NCBI GenBank assembly: GCA_034505955.1
Contig: JAPDQK010000019.1
Span: 1-64,000, forward strand
Length of the DNA: 64,000 nt
Source: Zhuqueibacter pondensis
GTDB taxonomy: Bacteria > Zhuqueibacterota > Zhuqueibacteria > Zhuqueibacterales > Zhuqueibacteraceae
Direction of reading: 5' to 3'
The stretch's first letter is position 1. Each line of letters opens with the position of its first letter. Position numbers and translations under genes: made by a program. The notes under the pieces were generated by a model that saw only the letters and a program-made list of their open reading frames with translations, did not search any database and had not been told where the DNA came from. Shown in pieces: positions 1 to 8,590 of this stretch.

Positions 1-253
1 CAACGCCTCGACCATCATTCGGTACCAGGTGCCTTCCAACTCCAAGGTCAAGCTCGAAATCTACAACCTCACGGGCGAGAAGGTACGAACGTTGGTCGAC
101 GAGGGTCAAGAGCCTGGTGTTCACTCCGCAAGATGGGATGGGACGTCGGAAAGCGGGATGCCTGTTGCGTCCGGCACATATGTTTACCGGCTGCGGACTT
201 CGGGAAACAACGGAACGTTAACCAGCTCAAAGAGATTGGTGATGGTGAAATAG
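1..253 (+). CDS. C-terminal end of a secreted protein (sorting module)
   Basis: Only the last 83 codons are in the window; the reading frame enters at base 2 and ends at the TAG at 251-253. The translation is a complete FlgD-Ig/type-A sorting-like module: STIIRYQVP, then LEIYNLTGEKVRTLV, SGTYVYRL and a terminal KRLVMVK. The same module ends nine other exported proteins in this window. In FCB bacteria such modules direct proteins across the outer membrane or to the cell surface. The catalytic part lies upstream, so its function cannot be told. It is on the same strand as the enzyme series that follows and is probably another polysaccharide-degrading enzyme of the locus. Confidence 0.85.
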   Translation, partial: NASTIIRYQVPSNSKVKLEIYNLTGEKVRTLVDEGQEPGVHSARWDGTSESGMPVASGTYVYRLRTSGNNGTLTSSKRLVMVK

Positions 254-446
254 GGACAATTTCGTAGTGATGCCTTCAGGCATGGGGCCTTGTGGATCCA
301 ACGCGCTCCGCGGATGATTCGAGGATTCTGCTTTCTCCACACGCCCGGCGCCTGCCCCGCTCCGCCTTTCCTTTTTCTGAAGGATGCGGGGCGGAGAAGG
401 CGCAACTACGAACAAGTTTGTACAAACCACAAACCGAGGGAGAGCC

Positions 447-2408
447 ATGAAACAACTATTCTTTTTAATTTCGGCCTCATTCGTGTTCAGCATTTATGCC
501 AATGCTCAGAACACTGTCAAGCATGCCCCGCCGGGCTTTGACGCTTTGCGCACCGGCATACCACAGGGGAAAATAGATACGGTTCATTACACCTCAAAAA
601 CAGTTGGAACCACACGCAAGGCTATTATCTACACTCCTCCAGGATTTTCAAAAGACAAAAAATACCCCGTTTTATATCTTTTACATGGTATTGGCGGCGA
701 TGAAAAGGAATGGCTTAACGGTGCTCAACCACAAGTGATTTTGGACAATCTTTATGCTGAAAACAAAATTGAGCCGGTGATTGTCGTCATGCCCAATGGC
801 CGGGCAATGAAAGACGATCGTGCGGTTGGAAATATTTTTGACAGCACCAAAGTACAGGCATTTGCAACCTTCGAAAAGGATCTACTTAACGATTTGATCC
901 CCTTTATCGAAAAGAAGTACCCGGTGATCAAAGATCGTGAACATCGCGCCATTGCAGGTCTATCGATGGGAGGAGGCCAATCATTGAATTTCGGGCTGGG
1001 TAATCTCGATAAATTTGCCTGGATCGGTGGTTTCTCCTCTGCGCCCAATACCAAAAGCCCGGAGTTGTTGGTTCCCAACCCCGACGAAGCCAAAAAGAAG
1101 TTGAAATTGCTTTGGATTTCATGCGGTGAAGATGATGGCCTGATTGCATTCAGCCAACGCACTCATGATTATCTCAAAGCCAACGACGTTCCCCATATTT
1201 TTTATGTGGAGCCGGGTGCACACGATTTTAAGGTTTGGAAAAACGACTTGTACATGTTCACTCAGCTCCTGTTCAAGCCGGTAGACGTATCAACCTTCCC
1301 GAGTTACAGCGCCATCAGTCCGGGGGAGCCGGCTTCAACCAATGTCCCGAACGCAAAATATCCCAGAATTTTGCCGGACAATCGCGTGATTTTCCGCCTC
1401 AAAGCGCCTGAGGCTCAAAAAGTCCAAGTCGATTTGTTGAAAAAGTACGACATGGTGAAAGATGCGGAGGGCGTGTGGGAAGTCACAACCGATCCGGTAG
1501 TCGAAGGCTTTCATTACTACTCCCTGTTGATTGACGGCGTTGCGGTGGTCGATCCGGCAAGTCAAACCTTTTACGGCATGGGAAGAATGGCCAGTGGTAT
1601 CGATATTCCCGAAAAAGGGGTTGATTTCTATTTGCCCAAGGATGTGCCGCACGGCCAGATCAGGCAGATACGCTATTACTCAAACATCACACAATCATGG
1701 CGAAGAGCCTTTGTTTACACTCCGCCCGGGTATGATACCAATCTGAATGAAAGATATCCCGTTCTCTACCTTCAACATGGCGGGGGAGAAGATGAGACCG
1801 GATGGCCCAATCAAGGCCGGGTTGATTTCATACTGGATAATCTGATCGCGGAAGGAAAAGCCAAACCGATGTTGATCGTGATGGACAGAGGCTATGCCGT
1901 CAATCCGAATGCTCCTCCCAGCGCCAGAGAACCGGGAGTCAGGGGGATTTTGCAGCCCAACACGACTTTGACGGAAGTATTCATCAAAGAGATCATTCCA
2001 ATGATTGACCGAGATTTTCGCACCATTGCCGATCGCGATCATCGGGCCATGGCTGGTCTTTCCATGGGAGGATTCCAGAGTTTTCAAATCGCCATGACCA
2101 ACCTCGACAAATTCGCCTACGTTGGCGGATTTAGCGGAGCAGGATTCATCCCGCCAGGGAGTGACATAACCAAAATGTACAATGGCGTCTGGGCCGATGC
2201 CGAATCGTTCAACAAAAAAGTAAAACTGGTCTACATCAGTATCGGTACCGCTGAACCGGAAAGAATGTATCAAGGCGTCAACAATCTTCATCTGGAGTTG
2301 GAAAAGGCCGGCATCAAGCACGTCTACTATGAGTCTCCAGGAACGTCGCACGAATGGCTGACTTGGAGAAGGTCGCTGCAACAGTTTGCGAGTCTGCTTT
2401 TCAATTAA
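447..2408 (+). CDS. Double-domain feruloyl-esterase-like protein (CE1 + E-set + CE1)
   Basis: This 653-residue exported protein has a signal peptide ending near residue 21 (YANAQ). It carries two alpha/beta-hydrolase domains of the CE1 feruloyl/acetyl-xylan esterase type. The first (about 35-290) has the LYLLHGIGGDE oxyanion strand, the nucleophile elbow GLSMGGG (Ser173) and a GAHDFKVW histidine. A beta-sandwich E-set/CBM48-like domain (about 305-395) links it to the second (about 405-653), with GLSMGGF (Ser539) and GTSHEWLTW. Family enzymes release ferulate or acetate from arabinoxylan. The start at 447 is preceded by a purine-rich GAGGGAGAG and gives a clean signal peptide; the frame is open further upstream, to 384. 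There is no sorting module, unlike the neighbours. Domain 1 is clearly paralogous to the single-domain esterase at 19062. The exact ester substrate is inferred. Confidence 0.88.
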   Translation: MKQLFFLISASFVFSIYANAQNTVKHAPPGFDALRTGIPQGKIDTVHYTSKTVGTTRKAIIYTPPGFSKDKKYPVLYLLHGIGGDEKEWLNGAQPQVILDNLYAENKIEPVIVVMPNGRAMKDDRAVGNIFDSTKVQAFATFEKDLLNDLIPFIEKKYPVIKDREHRAIAGLSMGGGQSLNFGLGNLDKFAWIGGFSSAPNTKSPELLVPNPDEAKKKLKLLWISCGEDDGLIAFSQRTHDYLKANDVPHIFYVEPGAHDFKVWKNDLYMFTQLLFKPVDVSTFPSYSAISPGEPASTNVPNAKYPRILPDNRVIFRLKAPEAQKVQVDLLKKYDMVKDAEGVWEVTTDPVVEGFHYYSLLIDGVAVVDPASQTFYGMGRMASGIDIPEKGVDFYLPKDVPHGQIRQIRYYSNITQSWRRAFVYTPPGYDTNLNERYPVLYLQHGGGEDETGWPNQGRVDFILDNLIAEGKAKPMLIVMDRGYAVNPNAPPSAREPGVRGILQPNTTLTEVFIKEIIPMIDRDFRTIADRDHRAMAGLSMGGFQSFQIAMTNLDKFAYVGGFSGAGFIPPGSDITKMYNGVWADAESFNKKVKLVYISIGTAEPERMYQGVNNLHLELEKAGIKHVYYESPGTSHEWLTWRRSLQQFASLLFN

Positions 2409-2421
2409 AGGATCAATGACC

Positions 2422-3978
2422 ATGAAACAGAGACTAAAACTGGTCACATATTTTTTGTTACTATCATTGTTGCCATTGACAAACGTATTTGCAAAAAAAA
2501 CGCCAAGCAATGATGGAAATGGAAGTTATACAAATACCACCACCAAATGGGTAGGAACCTGGAGTACGGCGCCACAACTGGTTGAACCGGGCAACAATCC
2601 CCCGTCACCTGGTTTGAGCAATAATACGCTTCGACAAATAGTTCGCGTTTCGATTGGCGGGGATAGCTTGCGGATGCGATTTACCAATGAGTTCAGCACA
2701 CGTCCTGTGACTTTAAATTCGGTCCATATTGCCGTTTCCAAAGGAAATGGCGCAATTGATACGACCACTGATAAGGCTTTGTACTTCAATGGGAAGCCGG
2801 ACTTCACAATGGCGCCGGGCACGGCCATTACATCGGATCCTTTTCAATTTGAATTACAACCACTGACTGACGTTGCCATCACGATCTATTTTGGCAATAC
2901 CTCACCGGAGGTGACCGGTCATCCCGGATCGAGAACCACCTCCTATCTGCTTACCGGCAATGAAGTTTCCAGAGCAGATTTTTCCGGCGCCGTCCGGACG
3001 GATCACTGGTACATTATTAATACTATTGAAGTATTGGCGCCGAAATCTGCATACGCCGTTGCTGTACTGGGAAACTCAATCACTGATGGACGAGGATCGG
3101 GGACAAACAAACAAAATCGCTGGCCGGATGAGCTTGCCCGGCGTCTTCAGGAGAACCCCGACACGCGACAGGTGGCGGTTCTGAACGAGGGCATCGGCGG
3201 GAATTGTGTGCTTCGCGCTTGTTTGGGTCCCTCTGCCGTAAGTCGATTTGAACGCGACGTGCTCAATCAGAATGGAGTAAAGTGGTTAATCATACTCGAG
3301 GGAATAAATGATATTGGCGGGGCGTTGGGGTCACAAGGTTCAACCAAAGTCGCACAAGATTTGATTGCCGCTTTCGGACGGATGATCGACAGCGCTCATG
3401 CCCGGGGCATCCTTGTCTATGGAGCAACCTTGCTGCCGTTTGGCGGCTCCTCGTACGATTCTCCGGATCATCAAAATGCCTGGCGAACTGTGAACGATTG
3501 GATACGGAACAGCGGCCGTTTTGATGCCGTCATTGATCTTGCTGCCGCGCTGCATGACCCGGCAAATCCGGCAAGACTGCTGCCCCAAGCCGACACGGGT
3601 GATCATCTGCATCCCAATGAGACCGGACACCGCATGATGGCCGAGGCCGTTGATCTGACTTTATTTTCCGGAGCCTCAGGTGTCGGCGTAGATGAAAAGT
3701 TCGGGAATCTGCCTGATACTTTTTCACTTTCGCAAAATTATCCGAACCCGTTTAACCCGGTTACAACGATTAAATATTCCATTCCGCGCTCCGGTTTTGT
3801 ATCATTGAAAGTATTTGACGTAATAGGCCATGAAGTTGCCAATTTGGTTGAGGGTATGAAACCAGCAGGTAATCATGTCGCTTCTTTTAACGGAAGCGGC
3901 TTATCAAGCAGCGTCTATTTTTGCCGCTTGCAGGCCGGTTCATTTGCAGAAACAAGGAAACTTGTATTATTGCGATGA
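2422..3978 (+). CDS. Secreted SGNH/GDSL esterase with sorting module
   Basis: Exported SGNH hydrolase of about 518 residues. An N-terminal beta-sandwich (about 30-205) precedes the catalytic domain, which shows block I GNSITDG (Ser219), block II GIGGN, block III GIND and block V DHLH (Asp394, His397). This arrangement is found in acetylxylan, rhamnogalacturonan or related deacetylases of plant-polysaccharide loci; deacetylation of xylan is the likely role here. The last 85 residues are a sorting module of the plain YPNPFNP form. The start at 2422 has AAAGGA at a suitable distance; an ATG six bases earlier is less well spaced. The gene follows the CE1 gene after 13 bases, so the two esterases are probably co-translated. 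Confidence 0.88.
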   Translation: MKQRLKLVTYFLLLSLLPLTNVFAKKTPSNDGNGSYTNTTTKWVGTWSTAPQLVEPGNNPPSPGLSNNTLRQIVRVSIGGDSLRMRFTNEFSTRPVTLNSVHIAVSKGNGAIDTTTDKALYFNGKPDFTMAPGTAITSDPFQFELQPLTDVAITIYFGNTSPEVTGHPGSRTTSYLLTGNEVSRADFSGAVRTDHWYIINTIEVLAPKSAYAVAVLGNSITDGRGSGTNKQNRWPDELARRLQENPDTRQVAVLNEGIGGNCVLRACLGPSAVSRFERDVLNQNGVKWLIILEGINDIGGALGSQGSTKVAQDLIAAFGRMIDSAHARGILVYGATLLPFGGSSYDSPDHQNAWRTVNDWIRNSGRFDAVIDLAAALHDPANPARLLPQADTGDHLHPNETGHRMMAEAVDLTLFSGASGVGVDEKFGNLPDTFSLSQNYPNPFNPVTTIKYSIPRSGFVSLKVFDVIGHEVANLVEGMKPAGNHVASFNGSGLSSSVYFCRLQAGSFAETRKLVLLR

Positions 3979-4010
3979 TCAACATCTGATGATAAATCGG
4001 AGATTGACTC

Positions 4011-6449
4011 ATGATGCTAGATGGTAAACCAACACCTGTGAGCTTGATTTGGATTCTATTTGCTTTTGCTTTTCCAATTCAAGCACAACCCCACGGAGCG
4101 GCTGAAGCAAAGATAACAGTGGAAGTTGACAAGCCAGGACACCCCATCTCTCCAGTTCTTTTTGGAATCTTTTTTGAAGACATCAATCTTTCCGCTGACG
4201 GCGGCATTTACCCGGAGCTGATCCGCAACCGTTCGTTCGAGGATGCCGACACGTTGCAATACTGGAAGTTTGAAAGCGCTGATGGGATGAGTACAGCATC
4301 GATCATCACGGCGGATGTGCAGGCCAGGCCGCCAATTCCACCGCTCAATCCATTCAACCGTAAATCTCTCTGCGTGAAAGCGAACGGTGCTTTCAAATTG
4401 GAGAACAACGGCTATTGGGGCATGAATATCGTTCAAGGCAAGAGTTATTCGTTCAAGTTGGCCGCGCGATCGGCGGACGGTTTCAATGCTCTATTGAATA
4501 TTCGCATTGTCAGCTCCGAAGGAAAGGAACTGGCAGCGGATGAAATAAAAGACTTCGATGCTGGTTGGAAATACTACTCAGCAAACCTGACCGCATTAGG
4601 AAGCGACCCCAAAGCGCACCTGGAAATTTCCGGCGAAGGCAGCGGCAGATTGTATCTCGACATGGTTTCCCTGATGCCGGATCAAACCTGGAAAAATCAT
4701 GGTTTGCGCGTTGATTTGGCGGAAGCGCTGGAGGCGCTGCACCCGAAGTTCCTGCGCTTCCCCGGCGGCTGCTGGGTGGAGGGCGACGATTTCGCACACA
4801 TGAATCACTGGAAGAATACCATCAGCAACATCGATACGCGCACACAGTTGTGGAATATCTGGGGTTACAATGCCACTCATGGTCTCGGCTATCACGAGTA
4901 TTTGCAGTTGGCCGAAGACCTCGGCGCGGAACCACTGTTCTGCATCAACGCCGGAATGTCGCACAAGGAAGTGATACCGCTGGATCAAATGGGGCAATGG
5001 GTGCAAGATGCTTTGGATGCGATTGAATATGCCAACGGCCCGGAGACTTCGGTTTGGGGCAGTTTGCGCGCCAAGAACGGCCATCCCAAGCCATTCAATC
5101 TGAAATATCTTGAAATCGGAAATGAAAATGGCATGTCTCCTTATGCCGAGCGCTGGGCGCTTTTTGTAAAAGCCATCCGTGAAAAATATCCGGAAATAAA
5201 ACTCATTGCCAACGAATGGGCTGGAAGTCATCCTCAAGAACCAAAGCCGGAAATCGTGGATGAACACTATTACAATAATCCCGATTGGTTTATATGGAAT
5301 GCAAACAAATATGACAGCTATGATCGCAAGGGGCCGAAAATCTTTGTCGGTGAGTATGCTGTTACAGAAAACACCGGAAATGGAAATCTTCGTGGCGCCA
5401 TTGGAGAGGCGGCTTGGATGACGGGCATGGAGCGAAATTCTGATGTGGTTATCATGGCTTCTTATGCTCCACTCTTTTGTAATGCCAACCACAAAGCTTG
5501 GCCGGTCAATTTGATCAATTTTGATAGTCACCGTTGGTATGGCCTTCCCAGTTACTACGTTCAGCAGATGTTCGCCAATAACCAGGGCACCGTCTCGCTG
5601 CCGGTGATAATCGAGGGTGCTCCTACAATCAAAGCGCCGTATTCTTCAGGCTGTATTGGTCTCGGCACCTGGAACAACGCCGCGGAGTTCAAAGACGTGC
5701 AGGTAATTTCGCCCGATGGCAAAGTCTTGTTCAAATCAGACTTTTCGAAGAATATCGATGATTGGAGAAAGACCGGCAGGGGCGAATGGTCTGTTCAGGA
5801 TGGCGTGCTGAGGCAATCGGCGATTACTCCTCACGTCACTGCCTTCGTGGGTGATACCTCCTGGACTGATTACACGATAACTCTCAAGGCTCGCAAGCTT
5901 TTCGGTGAGAATGGATTCCAGATTTATTTTCGCAACCGGAATAACCGGGAACGCCTGCGTTGGGATCTCGGCGGTTGGGGCGACTCTGTCCATTTCATGG
6001 AAATCGGCATCACCTCAGAAAGCATTCCAGCCCACATTGAGCCTGGCCGCTGGTATGAGGTCAAGATTGAAATCCGGGGCAACTCTGTAAAGGGCTACCT
6101 CGACGGCAAACTCATTCAGGAAGTGACTGACACGCGCGCGAATGTGACAAGCCTCTGTGCCAGCGCCGCCCGTGACGACAAGTCCGGCGATATCATCCTG
6201 AAAGTGGTCAACGCCGCCTTCAAGACTGTTAAAACCCAAATCAATCTCAAAGGCGCTGGAACGCTTTCCGGGAGCGGCAAAGCCATCGTGCTTGCTTCCG
6301 CCAGCCCGCTGGATGAAAACACTTTGCAGGAACCAACCAAGGTTTCGCCAAAAACTGAGATGGTGAAGTTCTCCGGCGCTACCCTGACACGCTCGTTCCC
6401 GGGAAATTCGTTCACGGTTATTCGTTTTGCAACTTCTGAGGGAAAATGA
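4011..6449 (+). CDS. GH51 alpha-L-arabinofuranosidase with binding domains
   Basis: 812 residues with a signal peptide of about 26 residues and a CGGAGA ribosome site before the start. The family hallmark GIFFEDINLSADGGIYPE follows the signal. A CBM4/9-like domain is inserted (about 75-220). The (beta/alpha)8 core comes next, with acid/base Glu372 in EIGNENG and nucleophile Glu448 in VGEYAV. About residues 560-690 form a LamG/DUF1080-like concanavalin fold (FSKNIDDWRKTGRGEW), followed by the C-terminal beta domain of GH51. The enzyme would remove arabinofuranosyl side chains from arabinoxylan or arabinan. It has no sorting module, so it may be periplasmic. A second, shorter GH51 is at 20360. 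Confidence 0.92.
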   Translation: MMLDGKPTPVSLIWILFAFAFPIQAQPHGAAEAKITVEVDKPGHPISPVLFGIFFEDINLSADGGIYPELIRNRSFEDADTLQYWKFESADGMSTASIITADVQARPPIPPLNPFNRKSLCVKANGAFKLENNGYWGMNIVQGKSYSFKLAARSADGFNALLNIRIVSSEGKELAADEIKDFDAGWKYYSANLTALGSDPKAHLEISGEGSGRLYLDMVSLMPDQTWKNHGLRVDLAEALEALHPKFLRFPGGCWVEGDDFAHMNHWKNTISNIDTRTQLWNIWGYNATHGLGYHEYLQLAEDLGAEPLFCINAGMSHKEVIPLDQMGQWVQDALDAIEYANGPETSVWGSLRAKNGHPKPFNLKYLEIGNENGMSPYAERWALFVKAIREKYPEIKLIANEWAGSHPQEPKPEIVDEHYYNNPDWFIWNANKYDSYDRKGPKIFVGEYAVTENTGNGNLRGAIGEAAWMTGMERNSDVVIMASYAPLFCNANHKAWPVNLINFDSHRWYGLPSYYVQQMFANNQGTVSLPVIIEGAPTIKAPYSSGCIGLGTWNNAAEFKDVQVISPDGKVLFKSDFSKNIDDWRKTGRGEWSVQDGVLRQSAITPHVTAFVGDTSWTDYTITLKARKLFGENGFQIYFRNRNNRERLRWDLGGWGDSVHFMEIGITSESIPAHIEPGRWYEVKIEIRGNSVKGYLDGKLIQEVTDTRANVTSLCASAARDDKSGDIILKVVNAAFKTVKTQINLKGAGTLSGSGKAIVLASASPLDENTLQEPTKVSPKTEMVKFSGATLTRSFPGNSFTVIRFATSEGK

Positions 6450-6476
6450 TTCACTGCAATCGTTGTCTATCGTAAC

Positions 6477-6492
6477 GCGGCATTCATGCCGC
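6477..6492. repeat. Perfect 16-bp palindrome
   Basis: GCGGCATTCATGCCGC folds into a hairpin 28 bases after the GH51 stop codon. No T-run follows, so it is not a classical terminator. It is the first element of the repeat cluster that fills the space up to 6721. Confidence 0.6.
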
Positions 6493-6528
6493 AACCGGGC
6501 GCAGCCAAAGTTGTCTCAAAAAGAATTG

Positions 6529-6713
6529 CGCGGTCATGCCTGCCCTGCCGCAGGCGAGGGATAGTTTTTCCCGGCTAATACTGTAGCGCAGACTCCCCTA
6601 CGGGCGTAGTCAGTCTGCAAACCATGCAGGCAGGATGCCTGCGCTACAACATCTTCGCGGTCGTGCCTGCCCTGCCGCAGGCCAGGGATAGTTTCTTCAG
6701 GGTAATACTATAG
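6529..6713. repeat. Pair of 58-bp direct repeats
   Basis: Bases 6529-6586 and 6656-6713 are two copies of one sequence (CGCGGTCRTGCCTGCCCTG ... TAATACTRTAG) with a few differences, 127 bases apart. They enclose the twin hairpin at 6583-6647. Each copy carries the inner palindrome CCTGCC..GCAGG. The second copy ends nine bases before the next start codon, so it may supply leader sequence to that gene. No transposase is near. Confidence 0.75.
6583..6647. repeat. REP-like twin hairpin
   Basis: The element is bounded by GTAGCGC (6583-6589) and its inverse GCGCTAC (6641-6647). Inside are two further inverted repeats: GCAGACT...AGTCTGC enclosing CCCTACGGGCGTAG (6596-6609), and GCAGGCA-GGA-TGCCTGC. 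This twin-hairpin architecture is that of non-autonomous REP/BIME-type elements. The 14-base core also occurs, inverted, at 45924-45939, and nearly identically inside five coding sequences. Confidence 0.75.
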
Positions 6714-6721
6714 GACACGTC

Positions 6722-8572
6722 ATGAAATCTGAGCACACACCGCAGCAACCTCAACTCAGCCCGCGGAAGAAGCGAGTTTTCAGAATCGCTCTGCTCCTGC
6801 TGCCCGTGGTGCTCCTGGCAATGCTTGAATTGACGCTGAGACTCTTCGAATACGGTGGCAATCTCGATTTGCTCATCTCGGCTCCGGAGAAACTCTCAGA
6901 CTACAAGATGTGCAACAGGAATGTTGGCAGACGATTCTTTTATGCGCTGCATTTTCCCCTGCCCGGCGTTCCAAAGGATCTGATACTCAAGAAGAAGCCC
7001 AAGAACGGATATCGCATATTCGTGTTGGGCGAGTCGACGGCCGCGGGATTCCCTTATGGCAACAATGTGATGTTCTCCAGGATTTTGCATCATCGTCTCG
7101 CCGAGGCTTTCCCCGAACGGCATATCGAAGTCATGAATACCGCGATGGCGGCGATCAACAGCTATGCCTTGCTCGATTTCATGGATGAGATCCTGGCCCA
7201 TGAGCCGGATGCGATTCTGATTTACTCCGGTCACAACGAATTCTACGGAGCGCTGGGAGTCGCTTCGATGGAATCGGTGGGGAAGCACCGCTGGGTGGTG
7301 AAAATGTTTCTGCAGCTCACTCGCTTTCGAACCTTCCTGCTCGTGCGGGATTTCATTGGCCGGATCCGCCGCTGGATGGGAACAATGGTTCACGAAGGCA
7401 TGGCGACCGACTCTACGGACACGCTCATGGAGCGCATCGTTGCTGACCAAACCATCGTGTACGGGAGTCGCTTGTATGAATTGGGCAAGCGTCAGTTCGA
7501 AGCAAACCTGCGTGCCATCTACCAGAAGGCAAAAGATCGCAGCGTTCCGGTTCTCGCAAGCGAGCTTGTCAACAACGTCCGGGATCAGGCGCCCTTTGTC
7601 TCTCAAGCCACCGACAGCCTTCCTTCGGCTATGGAGGTCTACCGGCTCGCGCAGTCGCTTGAAGCCGGGAAGAAGTATGCCGAGGCGAAACGAGAGTACG
7701 AGCGGGCGAAGGATCTTGATGCGCTGCGATTCCGCGCCGCGGAGGAGTTCAACGAGATCATCCATCGTGTCGCTGCCGAGTTTTCCGAGCCGGTGGTGCC
7801 GATGAAGAGCTATTTCGAGAAGGCTTCGCCGAATGGGCTTGTTGGCAACAATCTCATGACCGATCACCTTCATCCGAATATCGACGGCTATTTTCTCATG
7901 GCGGATGCCTTCTTTGAGGCGATGCATGAGAACAAGTTTATCGCCGACACGTGGGATTTGACCAACGTGAAGCCGGACTCGGTCTATCCCAGGGAGTGGG
8001 GATTGAGCAAATTGGATACGGTCTATGCCGAACTGGGCATTCGTCTTCTGAAAGGTGGGTGGCCGTTTCAGCCCAAATCCGCGCCGAATCGCGCGCTCCA
8101 GGAGTTCCAGCCAAAGAACGAAGTGGACTCCATGGCCGTGGCCGTGCTGTTCAAAAATGAATTGAACCTCGAAAAGGCTCACCTGGAGCTCGCCCTGCGT
8201 TACGCGCGGCAAGGGCTCTACCCGCTTGTGTTTCAAGAATACAAGTCGCTGTACCACACCATTCCCTACGAAGTCACATTCTATGAGAGAGCCGCCGAAG
8301 CGCTATGGAGAATGAAGAAGTTCGATGAAGCGCTGCCGATCTTATTTCAAGCCAGAAAAGTTCGCGAGACCGGAACCGGGAACAAGATGATCGGATTCAT
8401 ACTGCTGCGAGGTGGAAAGGCGGCTGAGGCAATTCCGTACCTCGAGCGGGCTCGGATTTGGCTGCCGAATGATCCACTTCTGATGCAGAATTTGGGCACA
8501 GCCTATATCAGGACCGGCCGAGTCCAAGAGGGAATGAAACTTCTGACTCAACTGCAACAGACCCATCCGTGA
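6722..8572 (+). CDS. Membrane-anchored SGNH-like protein with TPR tail
   Basis: 616 residues. A basic N-terminus (RKKR) precedes one hydrophobic segment (about 24-45) that acts as a signal anchor without a clear cleavage site. An SGNH-type hydrolase fold follows, with FVLGESTAAGFP (the Ser block), NTAMAAINS, YSGHNEFYG and DHLHP. The C-terminal third (about 480-616) consists of tetratricopeptide-like helices (YERAAEALWRMKKFDEALP, AEAIPYLERARIWLPNDP). Proteins with this layout are known in FCB and other phyla without an assigned substrate. It is unlike the surrounding exported CAZymes: no sorting module, a membrane anchor, and a repeat cluster directly upstream. It may have entered the series separately. 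Its stop lies 18 bases before the fucosidase start. Confidence 0.75.
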   Translation: MKSEHTPQQPQLSPRKKRVFRIALLLLPVVLLAMLELTLRLFEYGGNLDLLISAPEKLSDYKMCNRNVGRRFFYALHFPLPGVPKDLILKKKPKNGYRIFVLGESTAAGFPYGNNVMFSRILHHRLAEAFPERHIEVMNTAMAAINSYALLDFMDEILAHEPDAILIYSGHNEFYGALGVASMESVGKHRWVVKMFLQLTRFRTFLLVRDFIGRIRRWMGTMVHEGMATDSTDTLMERIVADQTIVYGSRLYELGKRQFEANLRAIYQKAKDRSVPVLASELVNNVRDQAPFVSQATDSLPSAMEVYRLAQSLEAGKKYAEAKREYERAKDLDALRFRAAEEFNEIIHRVAAEFSEPVVPMKSYFEKASPNGLVGNNLMTDHLHPNIDGYFLMADAFFEAMHENKFIADTWDLTNVKPDSVYPREWGLSKLDTVYAELGIRLLKGGWPFQPKSAPNRALQEFQPKNEVDSMAVAVLFKNELNLEKAHLELALRYARQGLYPLVFQEYKSLYHTIPYEVTFYERAAEALWRMKKFDEALPILFQARKVRETGTGNKMIGFILLRGGKAAEAIPYLERARIWLPNDPLLMQNLGTAYIRTGRVQEGMKLLTQLQQTHP

Positions 8573-8590
8573 ACTTTCTTTCAGGGTTCC

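Noticed and set aside
254..446. Gene or terminator between the first two coding regions
   Set aside because: GC-rich inverted words (CCCCGC/GCGGGG) are present, but there is no clear stem with a T-run and no credible gene.
752..1162. Long opposite-strand frames inside the CE1 gene and, likewise, inside most large genes
   Set aside because: They mirror the codon pattern of strong sense-strand genes and have no signal, motif or ribosome site of their own.
6477..6713. Terminator after the GH51 gene
   Set aside because: Several hairpins are present but none is followed by a T-run; the repeat architecture explains them better.
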